A DNA stretch of 64,000 nt from Candidatus Crickella caballi (lineage in GTDB: Bacteria; Bacillota; Clostridia; Peptostreptococcales; Anaerovoracaceae), in NCBI GenBank assembly GCA_018064665.1, contig JAGHUV010000019.1, positions 1 through 64,000 on the forward strand, written 5' to 3'. The translations under genes and the position numbers were made by a program. The notes under the pieces were generated by a model. It had not been told where the DNA came from. It worked only from the letters and a program-made list of their open reading frames with translations, and made no database searches. This document shows positions 8,865 to 16,735 of this stretch, piece after piece; position 1 is the first letter of the stretch; every line of letters starts with the position of its first letter.

Positions 8865-9224
8865 TTGAGATTTACCGGTTCTGCAAAACCTCATATACTT
8901 CGCAGGATACTTCTTCCTGTCGCCGTATTCCTCGTTGTGATCGCATTCTTTTATTATGCAATCGATTCAGTTTCGAGAGGTACAGTTGATCATCAGAAGG
9001 AGGTTCTTGAGAATGCTGTATTTCAGGACGTGGTTTACTGCTATTCCATAGAAGGGGCATATCCTGACACCGTCGAATATCTCGAGAAGAATTACGGACT
9101 CACCTATGACCACGAAAGATTCTTTGTCGGATACAGGCTTCAGGGAAGCAATATCATGCCGGATATCACGATCATCGATCTCAAAGCAAGTGGATATTCG
9201 GATATAGGAGGTGGCGATGAATAA
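8865..9224 (+). CDS. Small pilin-like membrane protein (TTG start)
   Basis: The protein has 119 residues, with one N-terminal membrane helix (about 14-35) and a small outer domain ('YSIEGAYPDTVEYLEKNYGLTYDH'). The topology and size are those of minor pseudopilins, but there is no G-[FL]xxxE prepilin peptidase site. GGAGG at 8853-8857 is seven bases before the TTG at 8865, which decides the start. It overlaps the next gene by 8 bp. Function is inferred only from the operon; no family is recognised. Confidence 0.75.
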   Translation: MRFTGSAKPHILRRILLPVAVFLVVIAFFYYAIDSVSRGTVDHQKEVLENAVFQDVVYCYSIEGAYPDTVEYLEKNYGLTYDHERFFVGYRLQGSNIMPDITIIDLKASGYSDIGGGDE

Positions 9225-9681
9225 GAAAAGACATAGCATCGACTTCCTCTTCCCTCTTGCGCTTCTTTTCGTATTTGCAGTTTCAGCAATAGTCGTACTG
9301 CTGTTTGCAGCTGATATCTATGAGGAGACAGTCTCTGAATCATCAAGGAACAACAGTGCAAGAACTTCTATAGCGTATGTTACGGAGAAAATCCACAACA
9401 GCGAAGCCGGCTCTGTAAGCATCGGGAAACTCGATGACTGCGATGCGATCATAATTGAGCAGACTGTAGATGACGAGGATTATCTTACATACATATACGC
9501 ATACAACGGCAGCCTTAGAGAGCTTCTGGTGAAATCAGATTTTACAGCTTCCCGCGAGCTTGGAAGCAGAATTCTTGATGTAAGCGAATTCAACATAGAA
9601 AAAATTAACGATAAATTGATAAAAATCGTCTGCTCGGATTCTTCCGGTAAGCAGGCACAGACTTTGGTGGGTATAAAATGA
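9217..9681 (+). CDS. Pilin-like membrane protein (DUF4860-like)
   Basis: The protein has 154 residues starting MNKKRHSIDFLF. One membrane helix (about 9-33) is followed by an outer domain of about 115 residues ('YLTYIYAYNGSLRELLV'). Size and arrangement resemble DUF4860 proteins found in clostridial pilus-like operons; this family call is from memory. AGGAGG ends five bases before the ATG at 9217, so the in-frame GTG at 9211 is rejected. There is no clear prepilin cleavage motif. It overlaps the preceding gene by 8 bp and the next by 4 bp, which suggests translational coupling. Confidence 0.72.
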   Translation: MNKKRHSIDFLFPLALLFVFAVSAIVVLLFAADIYEETVSESSRNNSARTSIAYVTEKIHNSEAGSVSIGKLDDCDAIIIEQTVDDEDYLTYIYAYNGSLRELLVKSDFTASRELGSRILDVSEFNIEKINDKLIKIVCSDSSGKQAQTLVGIK

Positions 9682-10136
9682 AACAGCGCAACAGAGCAAG
9701 TGCCTCCGGCCTCTTTCTGCTGGAGCTAATAGTGGCAATACTGTTCTTCGCAATAGCGAGTGCTTTTAGTGTGCAGATTTTCGTCAAAGCCCACAAGCTT
9801 AATGAGCAGTCGCAGATCAGCAACTGGGCAGTCAATGAATGTGCGGGTTTTGCCGAGGTATTGCGCAGCTCTGACAGCACCAAAGAAACAGACGCGGTCA
9901 TCAGTCGCCTCTACCCTGACAGTACATCAGATACCGACAGGCTTTATATTTATTACGATGAAGATTTCAGCCCTTGCAGAGAAGATGTTGCTGAATATAA
10001 AATAAGTATTGAAGTTAACGACAGGAGCAGTGATACAGCAGGTGCCATTACTGCCACGGATGCGGAAGATCAGGAAACATATTTCGAACTCCGTCCCAAG
10101 AGGGTTCACTCAGGAGAAGGCAAGGAGGAGAGCTAA
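9678..10136 (+). CDS. Type IV prepilin-like protein
   Basis: The protein has 152 residues. Residues 11-31 read as a class III signal: after Gly11 comes LFLLE, with Glu at position +5, then a long hydrophobic helix ('LIVAILFFAIASAFSVQIF'). This is the clearest prepilin peptidase substrate in the operon. The mature domain (about 120 residues) is acidic with few cysteines. The ATGA overlap with the preceding gene and TAATG junction with the next indicate coupling. It could be the major or a minor pilin; no second copy is seen. Confidence 0.85.
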   Translation: MKQRNRASASGLFLLELIVAILFFAIASAFSVQIFVKAHKLNEQSQISNWAVNECAGFAEVLRSSDSTKETDAVISRLYPDSTSDTDRLYIYYDEDFSPCREDVAEYKISIEVNDRSSDTAGAITATDAEDQETYFELRPKRVHSGEGKEES

Positions 10137-10327
10137 TGAATAAACGTAAAGTATCGGCTCCGGCCTCAAATATAGGAATAGCTTCTCTGCTCGTTGTATT
10201 CCTTGTTCTTTGTCTGGTGGTTTTTGCGACCTTGTCGCTTTCAACCGCTTTAAACGATTATTCGCAGAGTCAGAAACAGGCTCAGCATGTCACAGAATAC
10301 TATGAAGGAGACGCAAATGGGAATTAA
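10136..10327 (+). CDS. Very small pilus-operon membrane protein
   Basis: The protein has 63 residues. A basic N-terminus is followed by one membrane helix (about 14-37, 'IASLLVVFLVLCLVVFATLSL') and a short polar tail. The start overlaps the stop of the prepilin gene (TAATG) and the end overlaps the ATPase gene by 11 bp, so it is fixed in the operon. The topology is pilin-like with almost no head domain. No family is recognised. Confidence 0.72.
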   Translation: MNKRKVSAPASNIGIASLLVVFLVLCLVVFATLSLSTALNDYSQSQKQAQHVTEYYEGDANGN

Positions 10328-11375
10328 AGATATTCTTACACAAGCAGTGCATGAACAGGCTTCGGATGTGTTTATTATCGCAGGACTGCCTATTTCCGTC
10401 AGAAAGAACGGTGTTATCATTCGCGTCGGCAAAGAGAAGGTTATGCCTGATGCAACGTCTGCACTTCTTAAAGAGATTTACGAGCTGGCATTTAACCGTG
10501 ACATCTCAAGACTCACTGACGACGGCGATGACGATTTCAGCTTTGCCATTCCCGGACTGTCAAGGTTCCGTGTCAGCGCATTCATGCAGAGAGGTACAAT
10601 GTCTGCGGTCATTCGTATCATCTCATTTGACTTGCCTGACCCAAAGGAGCGTGAGATACCTGACAGAATCATCGAACTCGGAAAACAGAACAGCGGCATG
10701 GTTCTTGTGACAGGTCCTGCCGGAAGCGGAAAGTCAACTACACTCGCATGTGTCATCGATTATATTAATCACAATTATGACAAGCACATCATCACACTTG
10801 AGGATCCTATTGAGTATCTTCACAGACACGACCGCAGTATTGTAAGTCAGCGAGAGATAAGCATCGATACAGCCTCGTATGTTGCTGCACTTCGCGCTGC
10901 ACTTCGCCAAAGCCCGGATGTCATTCTGCTGGGAGAAATGCGTGACTACGAAACGATCAGCGTTGCTATGACTGCTGCCGAGACAGGACACATGCTCTTC
11001 TCAACGCTACATACCATAGGTGCTGCAAACACAATCGATCGTATTATCGATGTGTTCCCTGCCAATCAGCAAAGACAGGTTGCAGTTCAGCTTTCCATGG
11101 TTCTTAACGCCGTAGTATCACAGCAGCTGATTCCGACAGTTGACGGAGACGTAGTTCCTGCGTTTGAAATAATGACCGTAACGCCTGCAATACGTAATAT
11201 GATAAGAGACAATAAGATTCCACAGATTGAAGCTTTGCTCTATTCCTCCAATTCCCCGGATATGTGTTCCATGGATTCGAGCCTCTTGAAGCTTTACGAA
11301 GCAGGTCGAATTACCAAAGATATCGCATTGACCTATGCAAGCAATTCCGAAATGCTTAGCAAGAAGCTTAAATAG
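10317..11375 (+). CDS. pilT: PilT-type twitching/retraction ATPase
   Basis: The protein has 352 residues, the usual PilT length. The N-terminal PAS-like domain (1-100) is followed by the RecA-like core. Walker A is GPAGSGKS (133-140), the Asp box is LEDPIEY (161-167), Walker B is ILLGEMRD (203-210), and the His box is 'GHMLFSTLHT' (224-233). The C-terminal motif AIRNMIRD (291-298) corresponds to the AIRNLIRE motif typical of retraction ATPases and not of PilB. AAGGAG six bases before the ATG at 10317 supports this start over 10287. As the only ATPase of the operon it may drive both assembly and retraction, or rely on a PilB elsewhere. Confidence 0.93.
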   Translation: MGIKDILTQAVHEQASDVFIIAGLPISVRKNGVIIRVGKEKVMPDATSALLKEIYELAFNRDISRLTDDGDDDFSFAIPGLSRFRVSAFMQRGTMSAVIRIISFDLPDPKEREIPDRIIELGKQNSGMVLVTGPAGSGKSTTLACVIDYINHNYDKHIITLEDPIEYLHRHDRSIVSQREISIDTASYVAALRAALRQSPDVILLGEMRDYETISVAMTAAETGHMLFSTLHTIGAANTIDRIIDVFPANQQRQVAVQLSMVLNAVVSQQLIPTVDGDVVPAFEIMTVTPAIRNMIRDNKIPQIEALLYSSNSPDMCSMDSSLLKLYEAGRITKDIALTYASNSEMLSKKLK

Positions 11376-11470
11376 CAATAACAGAAGAAAGCTTTCTCAG
11401 CAGCGGATGACTTGCATAACTTTGGAAAGCTTATGCAGCTGTATTCACAACAATTTATTGCAAACAAATA

Positions 11471-11506
11471 ATTCGGGCAGCAAATGCTACCCGAATTTAA
11501 TTTTAT
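11471..11506 (+). terminator. Intrinsic terminator of the pilus-like operon
   Basis: ATTCGGG (11471-11477) pairs with CCCGAAT (11490-11496), with inner pairing AGC/GCT, followed by TTAATTTTATGTTTT. It lies 95 bp after the ATPase stop and marks the operon end. It could also act on the convergent gene. Confidence 0.75.
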
Positions 11507-11555
11507 GTTTTATCTAAAGCTTAACCTGTCTTAGCCTGCGATGCAGTCGGATGTC

Positions 11556-12413
11556 CTAGCAGCCTCTCATTACCTTGGCAACCTTCTCATCCATTTCAGC
11601 ACACTCAGCTCTGAGCTCTGCGATCTTCTTAACGATCTCCTGCTCCTTGACATTGGTCTCTTTAACGAGTTCCATGTTGTCGTAAGCAACTGAATCACGA
11701 ACATCTGCATCGAGAGAGCCTGCATAAACAGGAACACTGTCTGTAAACTGAGCCCACTTCTCATCACCGTAATCAAAGTGCCACCACTCTGAAGGAAAGT
11801 TAGTGAAGCCAACGGAAAGCATGATGTTATAAAGCATTCTTCTGTTGTCTCTTGCTACATCGTTCTGGCCCTTATATGGACCATCCGGCTCATAATAGTT
11901 TGCCCATGCTCTGTCTGTGAACTCATCAAATCCACAGCCCATGTCAAGCTCCTCACCGTTCTCATCTACAATTGTCAGGTCGACAGCTCCGCCCGAATTG
12001 TGTAATGAAGGAAGAAGAACATTGTATGATGGGAATGAAACGCACATCAGTGTAATTGCGTCGATTTCCGCTTCTGTCTTGTCAGGATTCTCTGCAGCCT
12101 TCTGTGCTCTGAAATAATCATACAGAGCCTGCTGTACTGCAATTGGTCTATATGCATCATAAATCTTGAAGCGGTAACCCTCAGGAAGCTTTGCCTCCGC
12201 TTCCTTCAGCATTTTAGCTACAGTCTCGCGAGCCATAATGCTTGGGCTGGAGCCCGGTACCGGATTGCCATTATCCTCTACCCAATGGTTGTACATTGAA
12301 TCGCAAAGGAATTCATCATCCAGGTAAACCATAGGTTCAAGGCTTGGATTACCGACGATAAGTCTGTTTGTAGGAAAATCTACGGTTGGAATTGGTTTAT
12401 TAATGTCGATCAT
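11556..12413 (-). CDS. VanX-type D-alanyl-D-alanine dipeptidase family protein (peptidase M15D)
   Basis: The protein has 285 residues. The zinc-site motif SLHNSGGAVDL (SxHxxGxAxD) and the downstream EWWHFDYG motif are both intact, as are 'FKIYDAYRPIAVQQAL' residues typical of the family. It should cleave D-Ala-D-Ala or related dipeptides in cell-wall turnover; no signal peptide is seen. A C-terminal coiled-coil-like tail (about 245-283) is additional to the core domain. The ATG at 12413 is chosen for AAGGAGG eight bases upstream, over a non-supported start at 12434. No vanH or vanA gene is near, so this is not a resistance cluster. Confidence 0.87.
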   Translation of the reverse strand: MIDINKPIPTVDFPTNRLIVGNPSLEPMVYLDDEFLCDSMYNHWVEDNGNPVPGSSPSIMARETVAKMLKEAEAKLPEGYRFKIYDAYRPIAVQQALYDYFRAQKAAENPDKTEAEIDAITLMCVSFPSYNVLLPSLHNSGGAVDLTIVDENGEELDMGCGFDEFTDRAWANYYEPDGPYKGQNDVARDNRRMLYNIMLSVGFTNFPSEWWHFDYGDEKWAQFTDSVPVYAGSLDADVRDSVAYDNMELVKETNVKEQEIVKKIAELRAECAEMDEKVAKVMRGC

Positions 12414-12435
12414 AACGTGCCTCCTTACTAACAAC

Positions 12436-12470
12436 GTTAGAATTCTAACACTACGAAATAGCTATATCAA
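12436..12470 (-). promoter_or_regulatory. Promoter with palindromic operator for the VanX-like gene
   Basis: On the minus strand, TTGATA (12470-12465) and TAGAAT (12447-12442) are separated by 17 bp. The -10 box lies inside a perfect 14-bp palindrome GTTAGAATTCTAAC (12436-12449), just upstream of the ribosome site. A repressor binding there would block transcription; the regulator is unknown. Confidence 0.6.
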
Positions 12471-12495
12471 TAACCTTACGGAAGGTTTATCAAAA

Positions 12496-12529
12496 AAGAT
12501 GCACACCGTCAAACGACAGCGTGCATCTT
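12496..12529 (-). terminator. Intrinsic terminator downstream of hsp20
   Basis: AAGATGCAC (12496-12504) pairs with GTGCATCTT (12521-12529), with an inner GTC/GAC pairing. On the minus strand the stem is followed by a run of T, fitting termination of hsp20 transcription. Confidence 0.8.
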
Positions 12530-12613
12530 AGGTGTGGTATTGTATATTGATTATTCAAGATAGGCTTTAATATAAGTCTTATTATAGCTTTTTATAGGTT
12601 TTATACAGAGCTT

Positions 12614-13093
12614 TTAACCCTCGATTGAGATGAAGTGCTTCTCCTCGATTTCAGGCTCCTTTTCCTTCTTAGGAATATCCAGCTTCAGAATTCCATCCTC
12701 AAATCTCGCCTTGATATCCTCTTCGGTAAGAGCATCTCCTACATAGAAGCTTCTGCTGCAGGAACCGTAGTATCTTTCTCTGCGAATGAACTTTCCTGCC
12801 TCATCCTTCTCATCATTATCAGCTCTCTTCTCAGCGCTGATAGTAAGATATCCGTCCTTCAGCTCAGCCTTAACATCTTCCTTATTATAACCCGGAAGAT
12901 CGATGTCCAGCATAAATCCTTCAGCTGTCTCTCTTATATCCGTCTTCATTACTGCAGGAACTCCGCCCCTGAAGTTTGCAGGAAGGGCAGCTGTGCGCTT
13001 AGGCTCAGGGCGTCTCATTGGACGACCGAAGTCCATAAAATCATCAAAGAAATCATCAAATAAACTTTCTCCCCAAATTGATGGCATTAACAT
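12614..13093 (-). CDS. hsp20: Small heat shock protein, Hsp20/alpha-crystallin family
   Basis: The protein has 159 residues. An N-terminal arm ('GESLFDDFFDDFMDF') is followed by the alpha-crystallin domain (about 45-140: 'DIRETAEGFMLDIDLPGYNKEDVKAEL', 'GYLTISAEK', 'YYGSCSRSFYVGDALTEEDIKARFEDGILKLDIPK'). It is an ATP-independent holdase preventing aggregation. The ATG at 13093 has AAGGAGG eight bases upstream, so the longer GTG frame from 13177 is rejected. A perfect CIRCE operator over its promoter shows HrcA control, and a terminator follows, so it is monocistronic. Confidence 0.95.
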   Translation of the reverse strand: MLMPSIWGESLFDDFFDDFMDFGRPMRRPEPKRTAALPANFRGGVPAVMKTDIRETAEGFMLDIDLPGYNKEDVKAELKDGYLTISAEKRADNDEKDEAGKFIRRERYYGSCSRSFYVGDALTEEDIKARFEDGILKLDIPKKEKEPEIEEKHFISIEG

Positions 13094-13148
13094 TATTCTA
13101 TCCTCCTTCACACATCGTGATAAGTTACTGTTTGATTGCGGCTGAGTA

Positions 13149-13170
13149 ATTCTGCGACGCTCTGCAGAAT
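13149..13170 (-). promoter_or_regulatory. Hairpin in hsp20 5' leader
   Basis: ATTCTGC and GCAGAAT form a perfect 7-bp stem with an 8-nt loop inside the roughly 100-nt leader between the promoter and start codon. It does not cover the ribosome site, so a thermosensor role is not shown. Confidence 0.45.
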
Positions 13171-13194
13171 GTATCACCTCTCTGTCGCAATAAT

Positions 13195-13223
13195 GTTATA
13201 GCATTTTTGTTAGCACTCGTCAA
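13195..13223 (-). promoter_or_regulatory. hsp20 promoter
   Basis: On the minus strand TTGACG (13223-13218) and TATAAC (13200-13195) are 17 bp apart, a good SigA-type promoter. The -35 box lies inside the CIRCE element. Confidence 0.75.
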
Positions 13224-13236
13224 TGGTGAGTGCTAA
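13210..13236. promoter_or_regulatory. CIRCE operator (HrcA binding site)
   Basis: TTAGCACTC (13210-13218), a 9-bp spacer and GAGTGCTAA (13228-13236) match the canonical CIRCE inverted repeat exactly. It overlaps the hsp20 promoter, so HrcA should repress this gene until heat or misfolding stress. Confidence 0.96.
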
Positions 13237-13283
13237 CATTTTATGTGAAGATTGTGTGTAGATTTCATCCCATGAAAACAAGT

Positions 13284-13321
13284 GCAAGTAACAGGTATGG
13301 ATTTGACACCTGCTACTTGCA
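13284..13321 (-). terminator. Second hairpin of a double terminator
   Basis: GTGCAAGTA and TACTTGCAC, with inner CAGGT/ACCTG pairing, form a long imperfect stem. On the minus strand TTGTTTT follows. It lies after the terminator at 13338-13369 and may act as a backup. Confidence 0.6.
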
Positions 13322-13337
13322 CTCTTACAGTACTAAA

Positions 13338-13369
13338 AAGAGGATCGCAACTTCTGTCACAATCCTCTT
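13338..13369 (-). terminator. Intrinsic terminator after the DUF1232 gene
   Basis: AAGAGGAT (13338-13345) pairs with ATCCTCTT (13362-13369). On the minus strand the stem runs into TTTTT. It ends the transcript of the gene at 13439-13858 before the hsp20 regulatory region. Confidence 0.75.
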
Positions 13370-13438
13370 ATAACGATTTTGTTAGTTATTTTGATTGGCT
13401 ATAGTATCAGCCTTTGATGATTCGTATTGCTCAATCAA

Positions 13439-13858
13439 TTATCTTAAGCAATTAACCTTCTGCCATTCCTTATATTTTTCGAGATCCGGTTCAACCTTCT
13501 TCAGCACATATGCCAGAATCGCAACATCATCTACCTTGCCTATTCCCGGTATTGCATCCGGAACAAAGTCAACAGGCGCCAGGAAATACAGCATGCCGGC
13601 CATGATCCAGATTATACCTGCATTTGATGCTCCGGTATATTCTTTCTTAAAGTGTGCTCTAAGCATGGAGATAACAGTCGGAATCTCTGATGCCAGGTCT
13701 CCGACAACAGGCACCAGATAAAGAATTTCTTCACACCCCTGAAGGAAGTGTTCAATCTTCTCATCATCGTTGATAAATTCCATAACCTTTGCTTTGTACT
13801 TTAAAGTCAGAGCTTCAAGCTTATATTGGATTGCCTTCTTAGAAAAAATGCGTCCCAT
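13439..13858 (-). CDS. DUF1232 (YkvA-like) membrane protein
   Basis: The protein has 139 residues. The C-terminal half carries the DUF1232 signature: a hydrophobic helix ('AGIIWIMAGMLYFLAPVDFVPDAIPGIGKVDD', about residues 81-112, quoted here only by its ends AGIIW and GKVDD). The N-terminal half is helical and charged. Function is unknown for the family. A GGAGGATATA ribosome site precedes the ATG. The gap to the upstream kinase gene is 56 bp, and a double terminator follows. Confidence 0.82.
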   Translation of the reverse strand: MGRIFSKKAIQYKLEALTLKYKAKVMEFINDDEKIEHFLQGCEEILYLVPVVGDLASEIPTVISMLRAHFKKEYTGASNAGIIWIMAGMLYFLAPVDFVPDAIPGIGKVDDVAILAYVLKKVEPDLEKYKEWQKVNCLR

Positions 13859-13914
13859 TATATCCTCCCTGTTGTATGTTCCATAAAAGAGTCAACTTCC
13901 ATAAAAGGGTCTGC

Positions 13915-14475
13915 TTACATGTCTGCTTTCATAAAAGCGTCTATCTCGTCTAAAAGGCTTTCGTCCTCATTGTAAGAGAAGTCGCTTGCATCTATGCGTA
14001 TCGCTTTGCCCGGCAGATATTCATTACGTATGCTCTCAAGATAAGCCTTGAAATCATCGCTGTTTTGAATTCCTACACTCTGATGCGCAGGATGTCTGTT
14101 CTCGTTCTTAATGCGATTCTGAAAGCGCTCATAGAGCGTTTCCACATCACCCTGCATGCAAAGCGTCATGATGCCGTATCCGCGTTCTTTCGCAAGCTCC
14201 TCAATATGAATCAGCTCGCCGTCACGAAAGTTCGCCTCAAGTATTATATCCCGTCGTGCTTTGGCTGCTTCTGTGAATCTGTAGCACATAAGGCCTACAG
14301 CCGCCTTTGACAGCTTGAGGTTCTCCTCCCTGTTGGAAAAACCGATCGTATCCACAAGGACTTCCTTGATGTCATCCTTGTTATATGCAGTCACACCATA
14401 GCGATCCGCCAGGCGCTTTGAAAAAGTTGACTTTCCTGCCGCAAGATCACCTGTGACTATAATAAGCTTATTCAT
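13915..14475 (-). CDS. P-loop kinase-like ATPase (AAA_33/zeta-toxin-like fold)
   Basis: The protein has 186 residues. The Walker A is GDLAAGKST (about residues 9-17), near the N-terminus after 'MNKLIIVT'. 'YNKDDIKEVLVDTIGF' resembles the substrate region of small-molecule or nucleoside kinases, and 'IILEANFRDGELI' the second acidic strand. Arginines of a lid region are present ('RFQNRIKNENRHP'). The phosphorylated substrate cannot be told. No antitoxin gene is adjacent, so a toxin role is unlikely. Confidence 0.78.
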   Translation of the reverse strand: MNKLIIVTGDLAAGKSTFSKRLADRYGVTAYNKDDIKEVLVDTIGFSNREENLKLSKAAVGLMCYRFTEAAKARRDIILEANFRDGELIHIEELAKERGYGIMTLCMQGDVETLYERFQNRIKNENRHPAHQSVGIQNSDDFKAYLESIRNEYLPGKAIRIDASDFSYNEDESLLDEIDAFMKADM

Positions 14476-14505
14476 CTTTGTACTGCTCCGGATCCGGCAA
14501 ATGCC

Positions 14506-15585
14506 TTATTTCAGCTTAAAGTCCAGATGAACAGGATTGTGATCGGAATGCATAAATTCCTGATCGACAACTTCGGCCTTATCCACCTCAACATTGTCCG
14601 TTACAAGGAAGCCGTCAACAGTACATGTGAAAGTCTTTCCCGGCTCGTATGGCATATCGTTATTTCGACAGCTTGCAACCTTCTTATTCTCGTCGTATGC
14701 TGCAACAAGAGAAACGTGCTTTGGAATATCTTCAACCGGGAACGGCTGGCACCAGCTTGCATTCTCTCCGCCTTCAACACCGAAAATTCCTGCCGAATCT
14801 CCAAGCAGGTCCATGTTAAAGTCTCCGCCACAGATTACGTAATTGCCTTTCTCGTACTCTTTCTCCATTATGTCATAAAGCATACCAAGCTGCTGTGTAA
14901 CAATAGTTGGATCGGTAGTATATGCGCTCAGATGGAAATTGACCAGGAAGAGCGAGTGCCCCTCACTTGTCTTAACTTCCGATACACTGAAGCAGCGGTC
15001 GAGATCCAGGAACTTAGCTACATCCGTCTGGATAGGAAGTGATCTTCTGATTGAATTGTCAATTCCATAGCTCGAAAGTGTAACTATGCCACTTTTATTG
15101 GCACCATGCGGTGAGGTGAACGGATACATCAGATACGGAGAATCATAGTTCTGCGCAAATACATATGCTTTGTCATCAAGAGCATCATGAATAACTTCGC
15201 GTTCGTCTACCTTATATGAACGTGTTGCATCAAAATCCACTTCCTGAATGAAATAGAAGTCAGAATTCTGCTGCTCTAAAACATCTACAATGTCATTCAT
15301 ATTCTCAATGACTGCATCCTTGGAGCGTGCGCGAGATTCTTTACCGCCATCCATGAAGAAAGTATAATCCTGCAGATACGCCGCAAAACCAATATTCCAT
15401 GTTGTTAGGCTCAAAGCGTCATTCTCGGGCGCAAGCTTTTCAGCTACAGCTGTCGGTTCCTCCACACCAAGGCTCTGTTTGTCCTCGATTCTGTGGTAGG
15501 ACAGCATAATATATGAAAAATATGTGCCGGCAACCAACACAATGGCAAGCAGGATAATCAACAATGTTTTAATAACCTTCTTCAT
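14506..15585 (-). CDS. Membrane-anchored endonuclease/exonuclease/phosphatase family protein
   Basis: The protein has 359 residues. An N-terminal membrane helix ('TLLIILLAIVLVAGTYFSYIM') anchors an outward EEP domain. Signature elements are 'LTTWNIGF', 'FYFIQEVDFDATRSY' (Glu metal ligand), 'FLVNFHLSAY', 'YVICGGDFNMDLLGD' (GDFN) and the final 'HSDHNPVHLDFKL' (SDHxPV). The fold covers phosphodiesterases, sphingomyelinase-like and nucleic-acid phosphohydrolases, so the substrate is open. The ATG at 15585 is preceded by GAGGTG; the earlier ATG at 15612 lacks a ribosome site. Confidence 0.83.
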   Translation of the reverse strand: MKKVIKTLLIILLAIVLVAGTYFSYIMLSYHRIEDKQSLGVEEPTAVAEKLAPENDALSLTTWNIGFAAYLQDYTFFMDGGKESRARSKDAVIENMNDIVDVLEQQNSDFYFIQEVDFDATRSYKVDEREVIHDALDDKAYVFAQNYDSPYLMYPFTSPHGANKSGIVTLSSYGIDNSIRRSLPIQTDVAKFLDLDRCFSVSEVKTSEGHSLFLVNFHLSAYTTDPTIVTQQLGMLYDIMEKEYEKGNYVICGGDFNMDLLGDSAGIFGVEGGENASWCQPFPVEDIPKHVSLVAAYDENKKVASCRNNDMPYEPGKTFTCTVDGFLVTDNVEVDKAEVVDQEFMHSDHNPVHLDFKLK

Positions 15586-15645
15586 AGTACACCTCACAGA
15601 CAGGCCAATCATCCTTTAATAAAACAACTTCACTATATTACTTTT

Positions 15646-16713
15646 TTACTTGTACTCTTCCCAGTGACCTGTAGTCAGTGCACGAATTGCGCCTTCAGCA
15701 AGGGCTTTCATTTCTTCTTCGCCAGGGTATCTCATGATAGGTGCGACCTTCTGAACATATGATTCGATGATGTCACAGAATCTCTTTGCATATGCCATTC
15801 CACCTGTGAAGATGATAGCATCAACATCAAAGCGAAGTACAGCTGCCATTGCTCCGATATCCTTAGCCAGCTGATAAGCGATAGCATTGAAAGCATTCAT
15901 CATTACCTCATCGCCTTCGTCGAACGCCTTATCTTCTACTACACGGAAATCCTTGGTTCCTGTGTATGAATAAACTCCGGCTTCCTGTCCGATGATTCTC
16001 TTTACCTTAGCCTTGGTCATACCTTCCTGGAAGCAGAGGTTAACCAGTGCATTTGCCGGAAGTGAACCGCCACGGTCAAGACCCATAGCACCCTCGTCCT
16101 TAACGTTGTTAACGTCAATAACTTTGCCCTTCTTGTGTGCTGCAACGCTTACGCCGCCGCCCAGATGGCAGATGATGAGGTTGAGCTCTTCGTATGCTTT
16201 TCCGAGGTCTTTTGCTGCTTTGCGACCAACAGACTTGTGGTTGAGTGCATGGAAGAATGACTGACGCTCAAAGCCAGGAAGTCCCAATCCGGAATATCTT
16301 GCGATGTCCTCAAATTCGTCAACGCAAACAGGGTCGACGAAGAATGCAGGGATACCAACCTTGTCTGCAAGGTTCTTTGCAATGTAAGCTCCGAGGTTAG
16401 CTGCATGCTCGCCATATGGAGGGTTCTCGATGTCACGAATAACTGCATCATTTACCTTGTAGGTTCCGGATGGAATGTGCTTGAAGAGTCCACCTCTTCC
16501 GCAGATAGCATCGAAGTCCTCAAGCTTGTATCCGTTCTCCTCTACAGCCTTAAGTACAGCCTCTGTGCGGAATGGCGCCTGATCTACGATGTTTGGATAC
16601 TTCTGCAGTTCTGCTGCTTCGTGATCAATACCTACACGCATTACTTCGTTCTCATCTTCAAAAACGCAGATTTTTGTTGATGTAGCTCCTGGGTTGATTA
16701 CTAAAACTTTCAT
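15646..16713 (-). CDS. buk: Butyrate kinase
   Basis: The protein has 355 residues, the full family length. ASKHA-fold motifs are visible: 'LVINPGATSTKICVF' (phosphate 1), 'GRGGLFKHIPSGTY', 'LIICHLGGGVSVAAH' (phosphate 2) and 'AIIFTGGMAYAK' (adenosine). It interconverts butyryl phosphate and butyrate with ATP formation, or acts on branched-chain acyl phosphates. It is 22 bp downstream of pyruvate carboxylase and probably cotranscribed. The usual partner, phosphate butyryltransferase (ptb), is not in the window. Confidence 0.95.
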   Translation of the reverse strand: MKVLVINPGATSTKICVFEDENEVMRVGIDHEAAELQKYPNIVDQAPFRTEAVLKAVEENGYKLEDFDAICGRGGLFKHIPSGTYKVNDAVIRDIENPPYGEHAANLGAYIAKNLADKVGIPAFFVDPVCVDEFEDIARYSGLGLPGFERQSFFHALNHKSVGRKAAKDLGKAYEELNLIICHLGGGVSVAAHKKGKVIDVNNVKDEGAMGLDRGGSLPANALVNLCFQEGMTKAKVKRIIGQEAGVYSYTGTKDFRVVEDKAFDEGDEVMMNAFNAIAYQLAKDIGAMAAVLRFDVDAIIFTGGMAYAKRFCDIIESYVQKVAPIMRYPGEEEMKALAEGAIRALTTGHWEEYK

Positions 16714-16735
16714 AATACCTTCTCCTTAAAATTAA

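Noticed and set aside
11556..12413. Vancomycin resistance determinant
   Set aside because: The protein is VanX-like, but vanH, vanA/B and vanRS are absent; a wall-turnover dipeptidase is more likely.
13915..14475. Zeta-type toxin
   Set aside because: P-loop kinase fold is shared, but no antitoxin partner is adjacent and the context is housekeeping.
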